From: DASRFR01 sp035651455
Lineage (GTDB): Bacteria > Acidobacteriota > Terriglobia > Terriglobales > Acidobacteriaceae
DNA: 64,000 nucleotides
Direction: 5' to 3'
NCBI GenBank assembly: GCA_035651455.1
Contig: DASRFR010000047.1
Span: 682,001 to 746,000, forward strand
Of the stretch, positions 35,542 to 44,300 are shown in pieces; within the stretch, counting starts at the first letter, position 1; each line of letters opens with the position of its first letter. The translations under genes were made by a program, and so were the position numbers. The notes beneath the pieces are model-generated. The model ran no database searches, was not told the DNA's origin, and was given only the letters and a program-made list of their open reading frames with translations.

Positions 35542-35964
35542 ATGCCGGCACCACGATGGCTTGCGCGGGTCAATCTACATGTAACGAATCGTTTGCTGGG
35601 TGGATTGGCAACTCGCCTGCCTGGCATGGGAGTGGTGTTGCATGTCGGCCGGAAGACGCATCGACAATATCGCACGCCCGTGCTGGTTTTTCGACGCGGC
35701 CATCGGTTCATCATCGCGCTGACGTACGGAAGCGAGTCGCAGTGGGTGCAGAATGTGCTCGTCGATGACGGCTGCAAACTTGAGACCGAGGGCCAAACCC
35801 TGCGGCTTTTACATCCTCATCTTTTTCGCGACGACCAACGCAGTGCAATGCCTCCGGTTGTACGGTTCGCGCTGCGTCTGCTCAATGTCTCCGAATTTCT
35901 TGAACTCACGGTTGCCGGCAACGCATCCAGCGGAGCCAGTTCCGGCAAAACCTTCGAGTCATAA
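35542..35964 (+). CDS. Nitroreductase/deazaflavin-dependent oxidoreductase family protein
   Basis: A 140-residue protein with the split-barrel pattern of the DUF385/Ddn-like family: a helical start MPAPRWLARVNLHVTNRLLGGL, then GMGVVLHVGRKTHRQYRTPVLVFRRGHRFIIALTYG and QWVQNVLVDDGCKLETEGQTLRL. The 'GRKTGR..RTP' motif, here GRKTHRQYRTP, and 'W..N' are characteristic. Mycobacterial members use F420; for this organism the cofactor could be F420 or a flavin. AAGGA lies 7 nt before ATG 35542, which decides the start. It is convergent with the propeller gene downstream, so it is probably a single-gene transcript. Confidence 0.85.
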   Translation: MPAPRWLARVNLHVTNRLLGGLATRLPGMGVVLHVGRKTHRQYRTPVLVFRRGHRFIIALTYGSESQWVQNVLVDDGCKLETEGQTLRLLHPHLFRDDQRSAMPPVVRFALRLLNVSEFLELTVAGNASSGASSGKTFES

Positions 35965-35978
35965 CCGGGCACTTTCGC

Positions 35979-38159
35979 TCATGGCATCTTGAACTTGGCC
36001 CAATAAGCGACGTAGGTTCCTGGCTTGAAGCAGTACTTGCTCTTGCAGGTCAGGGGCGCGCTTTCTGCCCCGGAAATATACGCGTTTCCGGCTCGGTCGA
36101 GGGCCACTCCATACCCCGTACTGTTGCTGGTTCCATAGTTGGTGGAATACGTGAGGGTGGAGCCGGTGTTTCCGAGCACGCTGAAGAAAGTATTCGGAGA
36201 GAAGCTGCCGCCCAGGTGAGTCTTGCGGAGCGCGTTGGGTGTGACGGGGAAATCACTGGCGAAGTTGCTGCCTGTCACATAAGCCTGATTTGCCGAATCC
36301 AGCGCAATGGAGTACGCAGACGAATTGAGGCTGCCACCGAGATATGTGGAGTACTCGAGCGTAGCGCCGTCGGGGCTCAATTTCGTGAGAATCACGTTCA
36401 AATGGAAGCTGTCATTTCCGCCCAAGTGCGGCTGAAACGCATTCTTCACGGGAAAGTCCGTGGAAGCCGTATATCCCGTTACGTATGCGGACCCGGCGGC
36501 GTCCACGGCAATAGCTTGTACCTGGTCGTCGTTAGTGCCTCCCAGATAAGTCAGGTAATCGAAGGCGGTTCCAGTGGGATTCAGCTTACCTACGAAGCCT
36601 TCATCGGCGCCGTGCGCACTACTTTGGAAAGCATTGACGACCGGCAAATCGGTTGCAAAGGTGGGACCTCCGATATATGCGCTTCCCGAGCTATCAACCG
36701 CAACGCCCGTCACCAGCGTGGCCGTGGCCTTGGTCGGTGACCCGAAATAAGTCGAGTAGATCAATTTGCTCCCGGATGGATTCAGTTTTGAGACAAAGCC
36801 GCCATAGCAGAAACCCGTGTTGGGATCGAGAACGCAAGCAGTCTGAAACGCACCCGCCGTTGTAGGAAAATTCGGAGAACCGGCATCGCCGGCAATGTAA
36901 GCGTTTCCGCCCGCGTCCACTGCGAGAGCCCAGGCTTGATCGCCCATGTTTCCGCCGAGGTAGGTTGAGTACACAAGTCCAGAGCCCTGCGGGTTCAGCT
37001 TAGCGACCATGGCGTTTTCGGCGCACGGATCCCCGAGACTGCGCTGATAGGCGCCGGGCGAGGTTGGGAAATCTTGATCGTCAGTGTAGCCGGCTGCATA
37101 CACATCGCCAATGCCGTCGATCGTAAACGCCAAGCCGATGCTACCCAGTATGTATCCATTGATGTTTTTGGGATGACTGCATTTGCTGGGAGAGCCACTG
37201 ATAAACGTAGAGTAGACGTAATCGAATCCGTTAGGCGCAATCTTGGTCACAAAAAGCGCGGCATGTCCATTCGGCCGGCTGGGTGTGGGCAAGACAGGCC
37301 CGCGTACATGAAACGCGCCTGCAGTTACGGGGTATTGCGGATTGATCGTCGTCCCCATGATGTAAGCGGCTCCCGATGCGTCCACCTTGATATACGGACC
37401 ATAGCCTGCTGCGCTGTCTAACGGTCCACCGGTACCGGCGTAGGCGAGAGTCGGGTCAATAATCAGACTATGAGTCTTATCGTAAGAGCCAACCTCGAAG
37501 GCGACGATGTTACCGCTAAGCAGGCGATAGCTGGCGTCGACCGGTATTCGTGCTCCATCCGCCGGTTGGTAGGCGATCGGCTTGCGCCAGACAAGCGGCC
37601 CGGACGAAGTTGAGATCACCAAATCGCCGCTGGCAGCGATTTGCAGCTTGCTCGCGCCCTCCACTTTGAATCGCAACTGGTGAGGATCACCTCCGGGCGA
37701 TACTGCGAAATCGTATTCCAAGTGCTGCCTATTGCCGTAATAGAGAAGATCAATACCTGGGTAAACCGAGGAGTAGCGTACACGAGAGTAGTTCGGAATG
37801 GATGTGTGCCAGGCGTTCGCACTTCCTACCAGGTAACTGGTTTCTCCGGACTGCAGTTTCTCTCCCCGTATCCGGCCGTTATGACTCGCTCCCAGCAATT
37901 GCATGCGAACGATTACCAGTTCGCCCGAAGCGGCGCGCGACGGTAGCCACAGTAACGCACTGTCGGATGTGAGCCCAACGGTATATTTCGCGCCATGAGT
38001 TACAAATTTCACCGCCGGATCGACTTGTCCATGGTTTTTCTCAAAGCGCAGGGGCAAATGGTTATATCTCTCAATCAGCGGAGCTTGGGTCTTGGGCTGG
38101 GAAGCCGCGCACGGTGCGAGTGCTGAGAAGCAGACTAGGGCAAGAAGAGAAAACCGCAT
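35979..38159 (-). CDS. Secreted SBBP-repeat beta-propeller protein
   Basis: A 726-residue exported protein. A signal peptide (LLALVCFSALAPCAAS) is followed by an N-terminal domain with FEKNHGQVDPAVKFVTHGAKYTVGLTSDSALLWLP, RYSSVYPGIDLLYYGN and SPGGDPHQLRFKVEGA, the usual leader of such propellers. Six to eight SBBP repeats follow, marked by 'YSTYLGG...D.A.ALAVDA.GNAYIAGDAGSPNFPTT' in several variants. SBBP proteins are common in Acidobacteria, and their ligands are unknown. AGGAG lies 6 nt before the ATG. It is divergent from the SGNH hydrolase. Confidence 0.9.
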   Translation of the reverse strand: MRFSLLALVCFSALAPCAASQPKTQAPLIERYNHLPLRFEKNHGQVDPAVKFVTHGAKYTVGLTSDSALLWLPSRAASGELVIVRMQLLGASHNGRIRGEKLQSGETSYLVGSANAWHTSIPNYSRVRYSSVYPGIDLLYYGNRQHLEYDFAVSPGGDPHQLRFKVEGASKLQIAASGDLVISTSSGPLVWRKPIAYQPADGARIPVDASYRLLSGNIVAFEVGSYDKTHSLIIDPTLAYAGTGGPLDSAAGYGPYIKVDASGAAYIMGTTINPQYPVTAGAFHVRGPVLPTPSRPNGHAALFVTKIAPNGFDYVYSTFISGSPSKCSHPKNINGYILGSIGLAFTIDGIGDVYAAGYTDDQDFPTSPGAYQRSLGDPCAENAMVAKLNPQGSGLVYSTYLGGNMGDQAWALAVDAGGNAYIAGDAGSPNFPTTAGAFQTACVLDPNTGFCYGGFVSKLNPSGSKLIYSTYFGSPTKATATLVTGVAVDSSGSAYIGGPTFATDLPVVNAFQSSAHGADEGFVGKLNPTGTAFDYLTYLGGTNDDQVQAIAVDAAGSAYVTGYTASTDFPVKNAFQPHLGGNDSFHLNVILTKLSPDGATLEYSTYLGGSLNSSAYSIALDSANQAYVTGSNFASDFPVTPNALRKTHLGGSFSPNTFFSVLGNTGSTLTYSTNYGTSNSTGYGVALDRAGNAYISGAESAPLTCKSKYCFKPGTYVAYWAKFKMP

Positions 38160-38474
38160 AAGGAACTCCTGGAAATACCTCGTATTCGCTGCGGAGGTGA
38201 AGCTGGCTGCTGCTCAGATGTGACCTAAGAAGCAGCTGGTTGCCTGGCTGAACGCGCGCACGATTGAAGCATTTTCTTGCACTTCGGAATGGAGTGGTAA
38301 ATTCAACTGTCAGTCCAGTCGCGCCTCTGATGGCCCACAGGGCTCTTGCTGCGATACGTTGACACAAGGTCGGGGCAGATGTATGCTCCGCCGCGATTTG
38401 GCATTCCCGGGTATGCGCAGATTTTCTGGGTCCGTCTCAGGGCAGATGCCCGGGCAACATCTCGGAGGTGTTTT
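38160..38474. other. Divergent promoter region
   Basis: This 315-bp stretch between the two divergent genes must contain both promoters. No conserved operator was recognised. GGAGG at 38464-38468 is the ribosome-binding site of the SGNH hydrolase. Confidence 0.4.
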
Positions 38475-39338
38475 ATGCGGTTAGGTTTTATGCGGTTAGG
38501 TTTTGTGCTTCGTGTCCTGTTCGCACTGGTGATGGCGACTACGCTGACGGCGGCTGCTCCCGCTTCGTCGGCAAGGGTTCCATACCTTGCCCTGGGAGAC
38601 AGCATAACGTTCGGCTACATCAATGAGGCAGGTTTCGAATACGTGAATCCCAATAACTTTGTTGGCTTCCCCAACTACATCCAACAGGCATCATCGTTAG
38701 TTGTGAGGAACGCGTCCTGTCCGGGCGAAACCACAGGCAGCTTTCTATCGGCGACGGCACCCGATAATGGTTGCCGCCTTTACAGGGCAGCGGCTCCGCT
38801 CCACGTCGCCTATAAGTCCACACAACTGCAATTCGCGATGGCATTCCTCAAAGCACATCCGGAAACGAAGCTGGTCACAATTGGCTTGGGCGCCGATGAC
38901 GTACTCCTGCTTGAGAATGAATGCGCAGGAAATCTGGCGTGCATAGCGGCAGGTTTACCGCAGGTACTGGCTACTGTCGCTGACAACATGGGTACCATCC
39001 TTGCCGATCTACGCGCGACCGGCTTCAACGGGACCATGATCGTAGTGAACTATTATTCCGTGGACTACACAAATGCCAGCGACACCGCCATCATTGAGCT
39101 TCTGAATGAAACCTTGGCTGTTGCCGCGGCAACTCGGGGTGCAATCGTGGCAGATGCGTTTAGTGCCTTCAAGGCTGCTGCGGCGAGTACGAACGGGCAC
39201 ACGTGCAATGCGGGCCTGCTGAACGCATTACCGGCGAATCAATTTCTGTGTGATGTTCATCCCAGCCAATCCGGGCAGGCTCTGATCGCGAAAACAGTGG
39301 AAAGCACGCCCAAAACTGTATACGAGGGCAGTCGTTGA
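38475..39338 (+). CDS. Secreted SGNH/GDSL hydrolase family protein
   Basis: A 287-residue esterase-type protein. The signal peptide is preceded by an exact duplication: MRLGF occurs twice, from a 15-bp direct repeat of ATGCGGTTAGGTTTT. The catalytic domain has block I ALGDSITFGY (Ser), block III-like GLGADDV, and block V CDVHPS with the Asp-His pair, the usual SGNH triad. Several cysteines suggest disulfides in the exported form. Substrates may be acyl esters, sugars or lipids; not determined. GGAGG at 38464-38468 supports ATG 38475, although ATG 38490 in the second repeat copy could also be used. Confidence 0.87.
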   Translation: MRLGFMRLGFVLRVLFALVMATTLTAAAPASSARVPYLALGDSITFGYINEAGFEYVNPNNFVGFPNYIQQASSLVVRNASCPGETTGSFLSATAPDNGCRLYRAAAPLHVAYKSTQLQFAMAFLKAHPETKLVTIGLGADDVLLLENECAGNLACIAAGLPQVLATVADNMGTILADLRATGFNGTMIVVNYYSVDYTNASDTAIIELLNETLAVAAATRGAIVADAFSAFKAAAASTNGHTCNAGLLNALPANQFLCDVHPSQSGQALIAKTVESTPKTVYEGSR

Positions 39339-39395
39339 TGCGACGACTTTTTTAGTGGCTAGCGGCCCGGCCACTGATGCAATTCGGTGTCTCGT

Positions 39396-40061
39396 TTACG
39401 TGTGCTTGTGGCCGTTCAGTCGACCACCGTACAAGCGGACATAGTCCGGGAGAGCGACGCCGCCTATCATCCTTTCGTCTGGAATCGGCTGCCCAGGCTT
39501 AATCTCAAGCGGCAATACTCCGGCCCACACGGCCATGCCATAGTCGTCCTCGTCATCAATGGGTGGTCCGCTTCGCACTTTAGACGAAGCTTCCTCGATC
39601 GAGAATTCCAGCACAGTAGTTGCCTTTAATTCCTTCTCGCTGGGCTCGCGCACCTGCGCCCATCGGCCGGCAATCAGATGGTCGGAAATCACCTGCAACG
39701 ACCTAATCTTCTGCTTCGGATCTGTGATCTTTCGGCCGGTTCCGAACGCAACTACACTTCGATAGTTCATTGAATGATGAAACGCAGACCGCGCCAAAAT
39801 TAAACCGTCGACAAGCGTGACAGTCACACAAGCGGAGATGCCGGTTTCAAGTTCACCGAGCATGCGGCTCGCGGATGAACCGTGCAAATAGAGCGTCTTT
39901 TCCGCGCGTCCATACAATGTCGGTATGACAAACGGCTGGCTATCGACGCAAAACCCGACGTGAGCGAGAAAGCCCGCGTCCAAGATGCTGTTGATCGTGC
40001 CCCAGTCGTGCGATCCCCTGGCGGGGATCCGACGAAGCTCACTGCGCTTTGTTGGCATCAT
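39396..40061 (-). CDS. Pyridoxamine 5'-phosphate oxidase family protein (FMN split barrel)
   Basis: A 221-residue flavin-binding split-barrel protein. Recognisable parts are the N-terminal ILDAGFLAHVGFCVDSQPFVIPTLYGR barrel strands, LYLHGSSASRML, the central CVTVTLVDGLILARSAFHHSMNYRSVVAFG motif, and the EASSKVRSGPP and YGMAVWAGVLPL segments. These resemble the FMN-binding family often encoded beside MocR regulators. It may act on pyridoxal-type or other flavin-linked substrates. It overlaps the upstream exported-protein gene by 23 bp on the same strand, so the two are coupled. It ends near 39396, facing the SGNH gene. Confidence 0.87.
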   Translation of the reverse strand: MMPTKRSELRRIPARGSHDWGTINSILDAGFLAHVGFCVDSQPFVIPTLYGRAEKTLYLHGSSASRMLGELETGISACVTVTLVDGLILARSAFHHSMNYRSVVAFGTGRKITDPKQKIRSLQVISDHLIAGRWAQVREPSEKELKATTVLEFSIEEASSKVRSGPPIDDEDDYGMAVWAGVLPLEIKPGQPIPDERMIGGVALPDYVRLYGGRLNGHKHT

Positions 40062-41178
40062 GATTCATCCGTGTCTGGTTCGTAATCCAGTTTACTTCCC
40101 AAGTTTTGCCGCCATCGTCCGAGTATGACTGTTCAAAATGCGGCGTTCTCGTATTTATGTTCGACCAGATAAATCGAACAAAAACAGCTCTCCCTTTCCA
40201 CGGCTCTTGATCGAAAAACTCGCCTCGTCCATCCTTAAACTCGCCGATCATGGGCTGACCTAAGATACCGTCCTTGCCGTTGGCCCAATAGATGCTCCAC
40301 TGGCGCGATTGGGGATTGTAGAGACGGAGAGTGAGACCTTCAATGTGGCCGGTCTGGCTGTCCGCCTCGAACTCTTCCAGATTGGCGCGACCATTCCAAA
40401 CCTTCCGGGTGACAGAAGTGCCATCAAATTCGACCCAGGTCGTAGATCGTGCCAAGCGGTCGGCCAGACGCGATAAGTGAATGTTCCAACTACCGATTTC
40501 GAAGTCAAAATTGTGCGCTCCGCTATGCGGGTCGGAACTCGTTTCAGCGTTTGACTTCGAAACATCTGAACTCTGGGCTAGAAATTCGTCTTGCACCCGA
40601 GTGTCCGTGGCGATCCAGTTGACTTCCCATGTCTTGCCCCCATCGTCGGAGAATGCCTGCTCAAAACGGCACGAAGTTGAAGTGATGTCCGACCAAACAT
40701 TTCGAACCAGAATCATTCTGCCATCAAATTCTTCCTGGTCGAAAAATTCCCCGCGGCCGTTCTTGAATTCGCCGACCGTGGGTTGGCCGAGAGTGCCGAC
40801 CTTGCTGTTCGCGAAGTTGATGCTCCACTGACGCGATTGCGGATTATAGAGACGCAAAGACAGACCTTCGATATGGCCTGCTGTGCCGTCGACCTCGAGT
40901 TCCACCAGATTGGCGCGGCCGTTCCAAACTGGCCGTACTACGGAGGTGCCGTCGTACTCGAGCCACGTGTTGGAACCGGTCAATGGATGCTGGAGACGGG
41001 ATATATGGGTCTTCCAATTACCGATCTCGAAATCGAAGTCGTGTTGTCCGTCATGTTGCGCTGCTGCGGTTTGTTTGGCTGTGGCCCCGTTCTGCCTTGC
41101 GAGCACAGAAAGGGGCTGCAAAGCGACGAGAAGACTGCATGCCAGGAGATGCGTTCGAACATGTTTGCTCGCCTTCAT
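40039..41178 (-). CDS. Exported protein with two tandem copies of a domain of about 140 residues
   Basis: A 379-residue protein with a signal peptide (HLLACSLLVALQPLSVLA). It contains two copies of the same module: residues about 48-195 and 215-370 both read 'HDFDFEIGNWKTHISRLQHPLTGSNTWLEYDGTSVVRPVWNGRANL...', through 'GHIEGL.LRLYNPQSRQWSI' and 'GRGEFFDQE...G..V.VR..WS.I', to 'DDGGKTWEVNWI'. Identity between copies is high, so duplication is recent. The module resembles DUF1579-type lipocalin-like domains, but I could not assign it firmly. It lies divergent to the MocR regulator and overlaps the PNPOx-like gene, so it is probably in that regulon. Confidence 0.82.
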   Translation of the reverse strand: MKASKHVRTHLLACSLLVALQPLSVLARQNGATAKQTAAAQHDGQHDFDFEIGNWKTHISRLQHPLTGSNTWLEYDGTSVVRPVWNGRANLVELEVDGTAGHIEGLSLRLYNPQSRQWSINFANSKVGTLGQPTVGEFKNGRGEFFDQEEFDGRMILVRNVWSDITSTSCRFEQAFSDDGGKTWEVNWIATDTRVQDEFLAQSSDVSKSNAETSSDPHSGAHNFDFEIGSWNIHLSRLADRLARSTTWVEFDGTSVTRKVWNGRANLEEFEADSQTGHIEGLTLRLYNPQSRQWSIYWANGKDGILGQPMIGEFKDGRGEFFDQEPWKGRAVFVRFIWSNINTRTPHFEQSYSDDGGKTWEVNWITNQTRMNHDANKAQ

Positions 41179-41198
41179 GGGGACAACCTAGCCGGCAG

Positions 41199-41246
41199 AG
41201 TGGCCTTTAACAATAGCCACTTTAACGTGTTACGATATGCCACTTT
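41199..41246. promoter_or_regulatory. Possible MocR operator repeats
   Basis: AGTGGC (41199-41204) and GCCACT (41216-41221) form an inverted repeat. GCCACTTT at 41216-41223 recurs as GCCACTTT at 41239-41246, a direct repeat spaced 23 bp. MocR/PdxR regulators usually bind such spaced repeats between divergent genes. The second copy is inside the coding sequence if ATG 41237 is used, but outside it if ATG 41258 is used. Confidence 0.45.
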
Positions 41247-42772
41247 CGGATCTCTGCATGAGACGCGTTCCTGGCAGTTTTATTCCTCCTGTCGCGCTCG
41301 ACCCTGGCGCGAAAACTCCCATCTACCGGCAACTGTACGACTGGTTTCGGCTCGCGATCATCACCGGTCAACTGCGACCTGGGCAGCGTCTCCCCTCGAC
41401 GCGAAGCCTGGCAAATGAACTTGCGATTTCTCGCATACCGGTCTCGAACGCATACGAGCAACTGCTTGCCGAAGGTTATCTCGAAACATCCCTGGGAGCT
41501 GGCACATTTGTGGCGAGGTCGATACCAGACGACGCGCTCAGTCCCGCAACTGGGAAAGCGCAGAAGAGATTTCAAGAAAGGGTGGTGAAGACCTCTCGGC
41601 GTCGGATGTCACGCCGCAGCTTGGCGCTGATGCAATTGCCGGCGCAATCATGGCTCAACATTGTGGGGGCGTTTCGAGTCAGCTTGCCCGCCCTCGACCA
41701 CTTCCCTGTCGGCCTCTGGTCAAAGTTGGTGGCGAGGCATTCGCGAAATCCAGCGAGCGGCGTCATGGCCTATGACGGTGCAATGGGGCATTTGCCGCTC
41801 CGTGAAGCGATTGCGGAATACTTGGGAACAGTTCGGGCGGTACGTTGTGAGGCCTCGCAGATCATGGTGACAACCGGGTCGCAGCAGGGCTTACAGCTTG
41901 CCGCCCATGTTTTGTTGGACTCCCACGACCGGGTGTGCATAGAGGAGCCGGGCTATCCTAGCGCCCGCCAGGCTGTCATCGGCGCTGGGGCGGAAGTGGT
42001 TCCGGTTCCACTCGATGACGAGGGTATGAAGTTAGAAGAGATGATCCGTGGCGGCCACAATGCGCGCGTGGTCTACGTTACGCCCTCGCATCAGTATCCC
42101 CTCGGCATGATGATGAGTGCCACGCGCCGCATGCTTCTCCTGAACTGGGCGGCTCGCGCCGGTACCTGGATCATCGAAGATGACTACGACAGCGAGTACA
42201 GGTTTGGAAGCCGCCCGATTGCTTCGCTTCAAGGTCTCGATACAGATGCGAGGGTCATTTATGTGGGAACCTTCAGCAAGGTGATGTTTCCCGCCCTGCG
42301 CGTCGGATATTTGGTTGTTCCTAAGGACCTGGTACCCGCCTTCTCTGCTGCCCGAGATGCCGCTGACGTTTTCTCGGCAACTCTGTATCAGTTGGTGTTA
42401 ACCGATTTTATTCGGGAGGGACACTTCGCTCGGCATATCCGTCGGATGCGAATGCTTTATATGGAACGGCGAGAAACACTGGTGAACGAGATGCATGAGC
42501 AGATGGGAGATACCCTCGAGGTGATTGGCGCCGAAGCGGGAATGCATCTTGTCGGATTGCTGCCGCCCGGTGTTGATGACGTGGAGGTTTCGAAAAAGGC
42601 TGCCCATCGCGGTATCTCAGCGACGCCCTTATCCACCTGCTATTCGAAATCTGTGACCAGGGGTGGCCTGATCCTTGGGTACGGCGGCACGAACGCACGT
42701 CAGATTCGCGATGGTATATGCAAGCTCAAGTTGAGTGTACAGGACGTCACCCGAGCAGGGCGCCGCAGATAG
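41237..42772 (+). CDS. MocR-family transcriptional regulator with aminotransferase-like domain
   Basis: A 511-residue chimeric regulator. Residues about 20-95 are a GntR-type winged helix (IYRQLYDWFRLAIITGQLRPGQRLPSTRSLANELAISRIPVSNAYEQLLAEGYLE). From about 130 a fold-type I aminotransferase domain follows, with ITTGSQQGL-like, EEPGYPS, IIEDDYDSEYR and GTFSKVMFP. K348 is the probable pyridoxal-phosphate lysine. MocR proteins sense PLP or amino compounds and usually control a divergent gene. Here the neighbours are an exported protein and a PNPOx-like flavoprotein, consistent with vitamin B6 or amine metabolism. ATG 41258 is a possible alternative start. Confidence 0.93.
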   Translation: MPLSDLCMRRVPGSFIPPVALDPGAKTPIYRQLYDWFRLAIITGQLRPGQRLPSTRSLANELAISRIPVSNAYEQLLAEGYLETSLGAGTFVARSIPDDALSPATGKAQKRFQERVVKTSRRRMSRRSLALMQLPAQSWLNIVGAFRVSLPALDHFPVGLWSKLVARHSRNPASGVMAYDGAMGHLPLREAIAEYLGTVRAVRCEASQIMVTTGSQQGLQLAAHVLLDSHDRVCIEEPGYPSARQAVIGAGAEVVPVPLDDEGMKLEEMIRGGHNARVVYVTPSHQYPLGMMMSATRRMLLLNWAARAGTWIIEDDYDSEYRFGSRPIASLQGLDTDARVIYVGTFSKVMFPALRVGYLVVPKDLVPAFSAARDAADVFSATLYQLVLTDFIREGHFARHIRRMRMLYMERRETLVNEMHEQMGDTLEVIGAEAGMHLVGLLPPGVDDVEVSKKAAHRGISATPLSTCYSKSVTRGGLILGYGGTNARQIRDGICKLKLSVQDVTRAGRRR

Positions 42773-42975
42773 ATCTTGAAGCCTTTAATAACCATCTCAC
42801 GGCGATTCACAACGACCAATTAGCGCACCTTTAACACTCGAGCCGCACCGACGAAACACTGAATCGCGGCACTGTCCTCTTTCGGAAATCGGAACGTTCG
42901 GATGTGTCTCCAATCCGGGCGAGACTGGAGGAGCGCATCTTCGGCGATCGGAGAGTAGCAGTTATTGTTGCATTT

Positions 42976-43073
42976 TGGCGGAAGCGTGTGCGAGTCGAAC
43001 GCACCGGCAACGGGAAAACCCGCCGCCCGCCGGTTTTGAAGACCGGGAGGATCACCGGACCCCATGCGCTTCC
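42976..43073 (-). tRNA. selC: tRNA-Sec (anticodon UCA), selenocysteine
   Basis: A 98-nt tRNA including encoded CCA on the minus strand. Acceptor GGAAGCG pairs with CGCTTCC and is followed by GCCA. The anticodon stem-loop CCGGT-CTTCAAA-ACCGG gives UCA, which reads UGA as selenocysteine. A long extra arm (GGCGGCGGG...) precedes a T arm GTGCG-TTCGACT-CGCAC. The 98-nt length and 5' GGAAG start resemble bacterial selC. The coding frame of the PhzF-like gene extends across it but does not use it. Confidence 0.9.
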
Positions 43074-43203
43074 GAACCATCGAGCTACCACTGCCAGCAC
43101 CGTCGATGACGAAAACCGGCGCCGAGTCGAGTGTAAAACCTTGAGTCGGTACTGTCGACTCGCACATCCAAACCCGTGGCCGATCGGAGGGCGATCCAAG
43201 GTC

Positions 43204-44094
43204 ATGGGTACGAGACGCAGATTCCCAGTCGTTCAGGTGGATGTTTTCAGCGCGCAGGCACTTGAAGGCAACGCGTTGGCGGTTGTTACCGATGCACGGG
43301 GCTTGAGCGATGCCGAGATGCAATCGCTCTCCAAGGAGACCAACCTTTCGGAAACTACGTACGTGTTTCCGCGCGAGCCCGAAGTGGAACGCGAAAAAGG
43401 CATTCGCGTGCGCATCTTTACTGTGTACGAGGAACTGCCCTTCGCTGGGCATCCCACGCTCGGAACGGCGTTTGTGTTGCGCGGGCATACCGGAAATCGC
43501 GAGATCAAGCTGGACTTAAACGTGGGACGCGTGCCGGTGTCTTTCGAAGAAACTCCGGGACAGCCGATATTTGGAGAGATGACCCAGGTGGATCCCAGCT
43601 TCGGGGTGCAGCACGATCGGGAAACCGTCGCGCGCATGACCGGGCTGAAACTGGCGGATTTCGACTCCGAGTTGCCCGTCGAGACAGTTTCGACCGGGGT
43701 GGCATTTACGATTGTTCCATTGGCTTCGCTGAACGTGATTCGGAGCTTGAACATCGATCATGCCAAAACCGGCGAGTACCTGCAAAAAGCGGGCGGAAAA
43801 TTCTTCTACTTTGTGACTCGGGAAACAGTTGACTCCAGCGCACGCCTGCATGCACGCATGCTGTTCTATAACGGTGAAGATCCGGCGACAGGATCGGCGG
43901 CGGGATGCACATCGGCATGGATGGTGGCCCATGGAGTTGCACAGCCCGATGAACGAGTCCTCATCGAGCAAGGGGTGGAGATGCGCCGCCCCAGCCGAAT
44001 CTTCGTGCGCGCGGGCAAACAGGGTGACCGTGTGATTAACGTTCGCGTGGGCGGCAATAGTGTGGAAGTGATGCGCGGCGAAATTGTTCTCTGA
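43204..44094 (+). CDS. PhzF-family isomerase-like protein
   Basis: A 296-residue protein of the diaminopimelate-epimerase fold. It opens with FPVVQVDVFSAQALEGNALAVV, and the NLSETTYVFPRE segment holds the likely catalytic Glu (E50). ELPFAGHPTLGTAFVL and the second-half block DPATGSAAGCTSAWMV complete the family pattern. PhzF itself isomerises an intermediate of phenazine synthesis. Most family members, including this one with no phz genes around, have unknown substrates. ATG 43204 follows AAGG with a short gap, and GGAGG lies further upstream. The frame extends to 42904 only because it crosses the tRNA gene. Confidence 0.92.
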   Translation: MGTRRRFPVVQVDVFSAQALEGNALAVVTDARGLSDAEMQSLSKETNLSETTYVFPREPEVEREKGIRVRIFTVYEELPFAGHPTLGTAFVLRGHTGNREIKLDLNVGRVPVSFEETPGQPIFGEMTQVDPSFGVQHDRETVARMTGLKLADFDSELPVETVSTGVAFTIVPLASLNVIRSLNIDHAKTGEYLQKAGGKFFYFVTRETVDSSARLHARMLFYNGEDPATGSAAGCTSAWMVAHGVAQPDERVLIEQGVEMRRPSRIFVRAGKQGDRVINVRVGGNSVEVMRGEIVL

Positions 44095-44300
44095 ATCTAG
44101 TGGACAATACCGGGAAAAATCGCGGCATGCACATGCGCGAAAATTTTTCAATAGACCTTAATTGCCATTAGCATTCGCGTCACTTTACACACTTCTTTTT
44201 TCCGCTTAGGATGCAAAGCGCTCTCGGTTCTCAAAAAAAAACAAACAAAAATAATTCATGCAGGACGGCGATTGGTCTCCGCTCCGTCCCCCAGGTTGCC

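Noticed and set aside
42904..43203. N-terminal extension of the PhzF-like reading frame
   Set aside because: It runs straight across the tRNA-Sec gene on the other strand and has no family similarity; the conserved protein starts at 43204.
43204..44094. Phenazine biosynthesis locus
   Set aside because: Only a PhzF-like gene is present; most family members are unrelated to phenazines.
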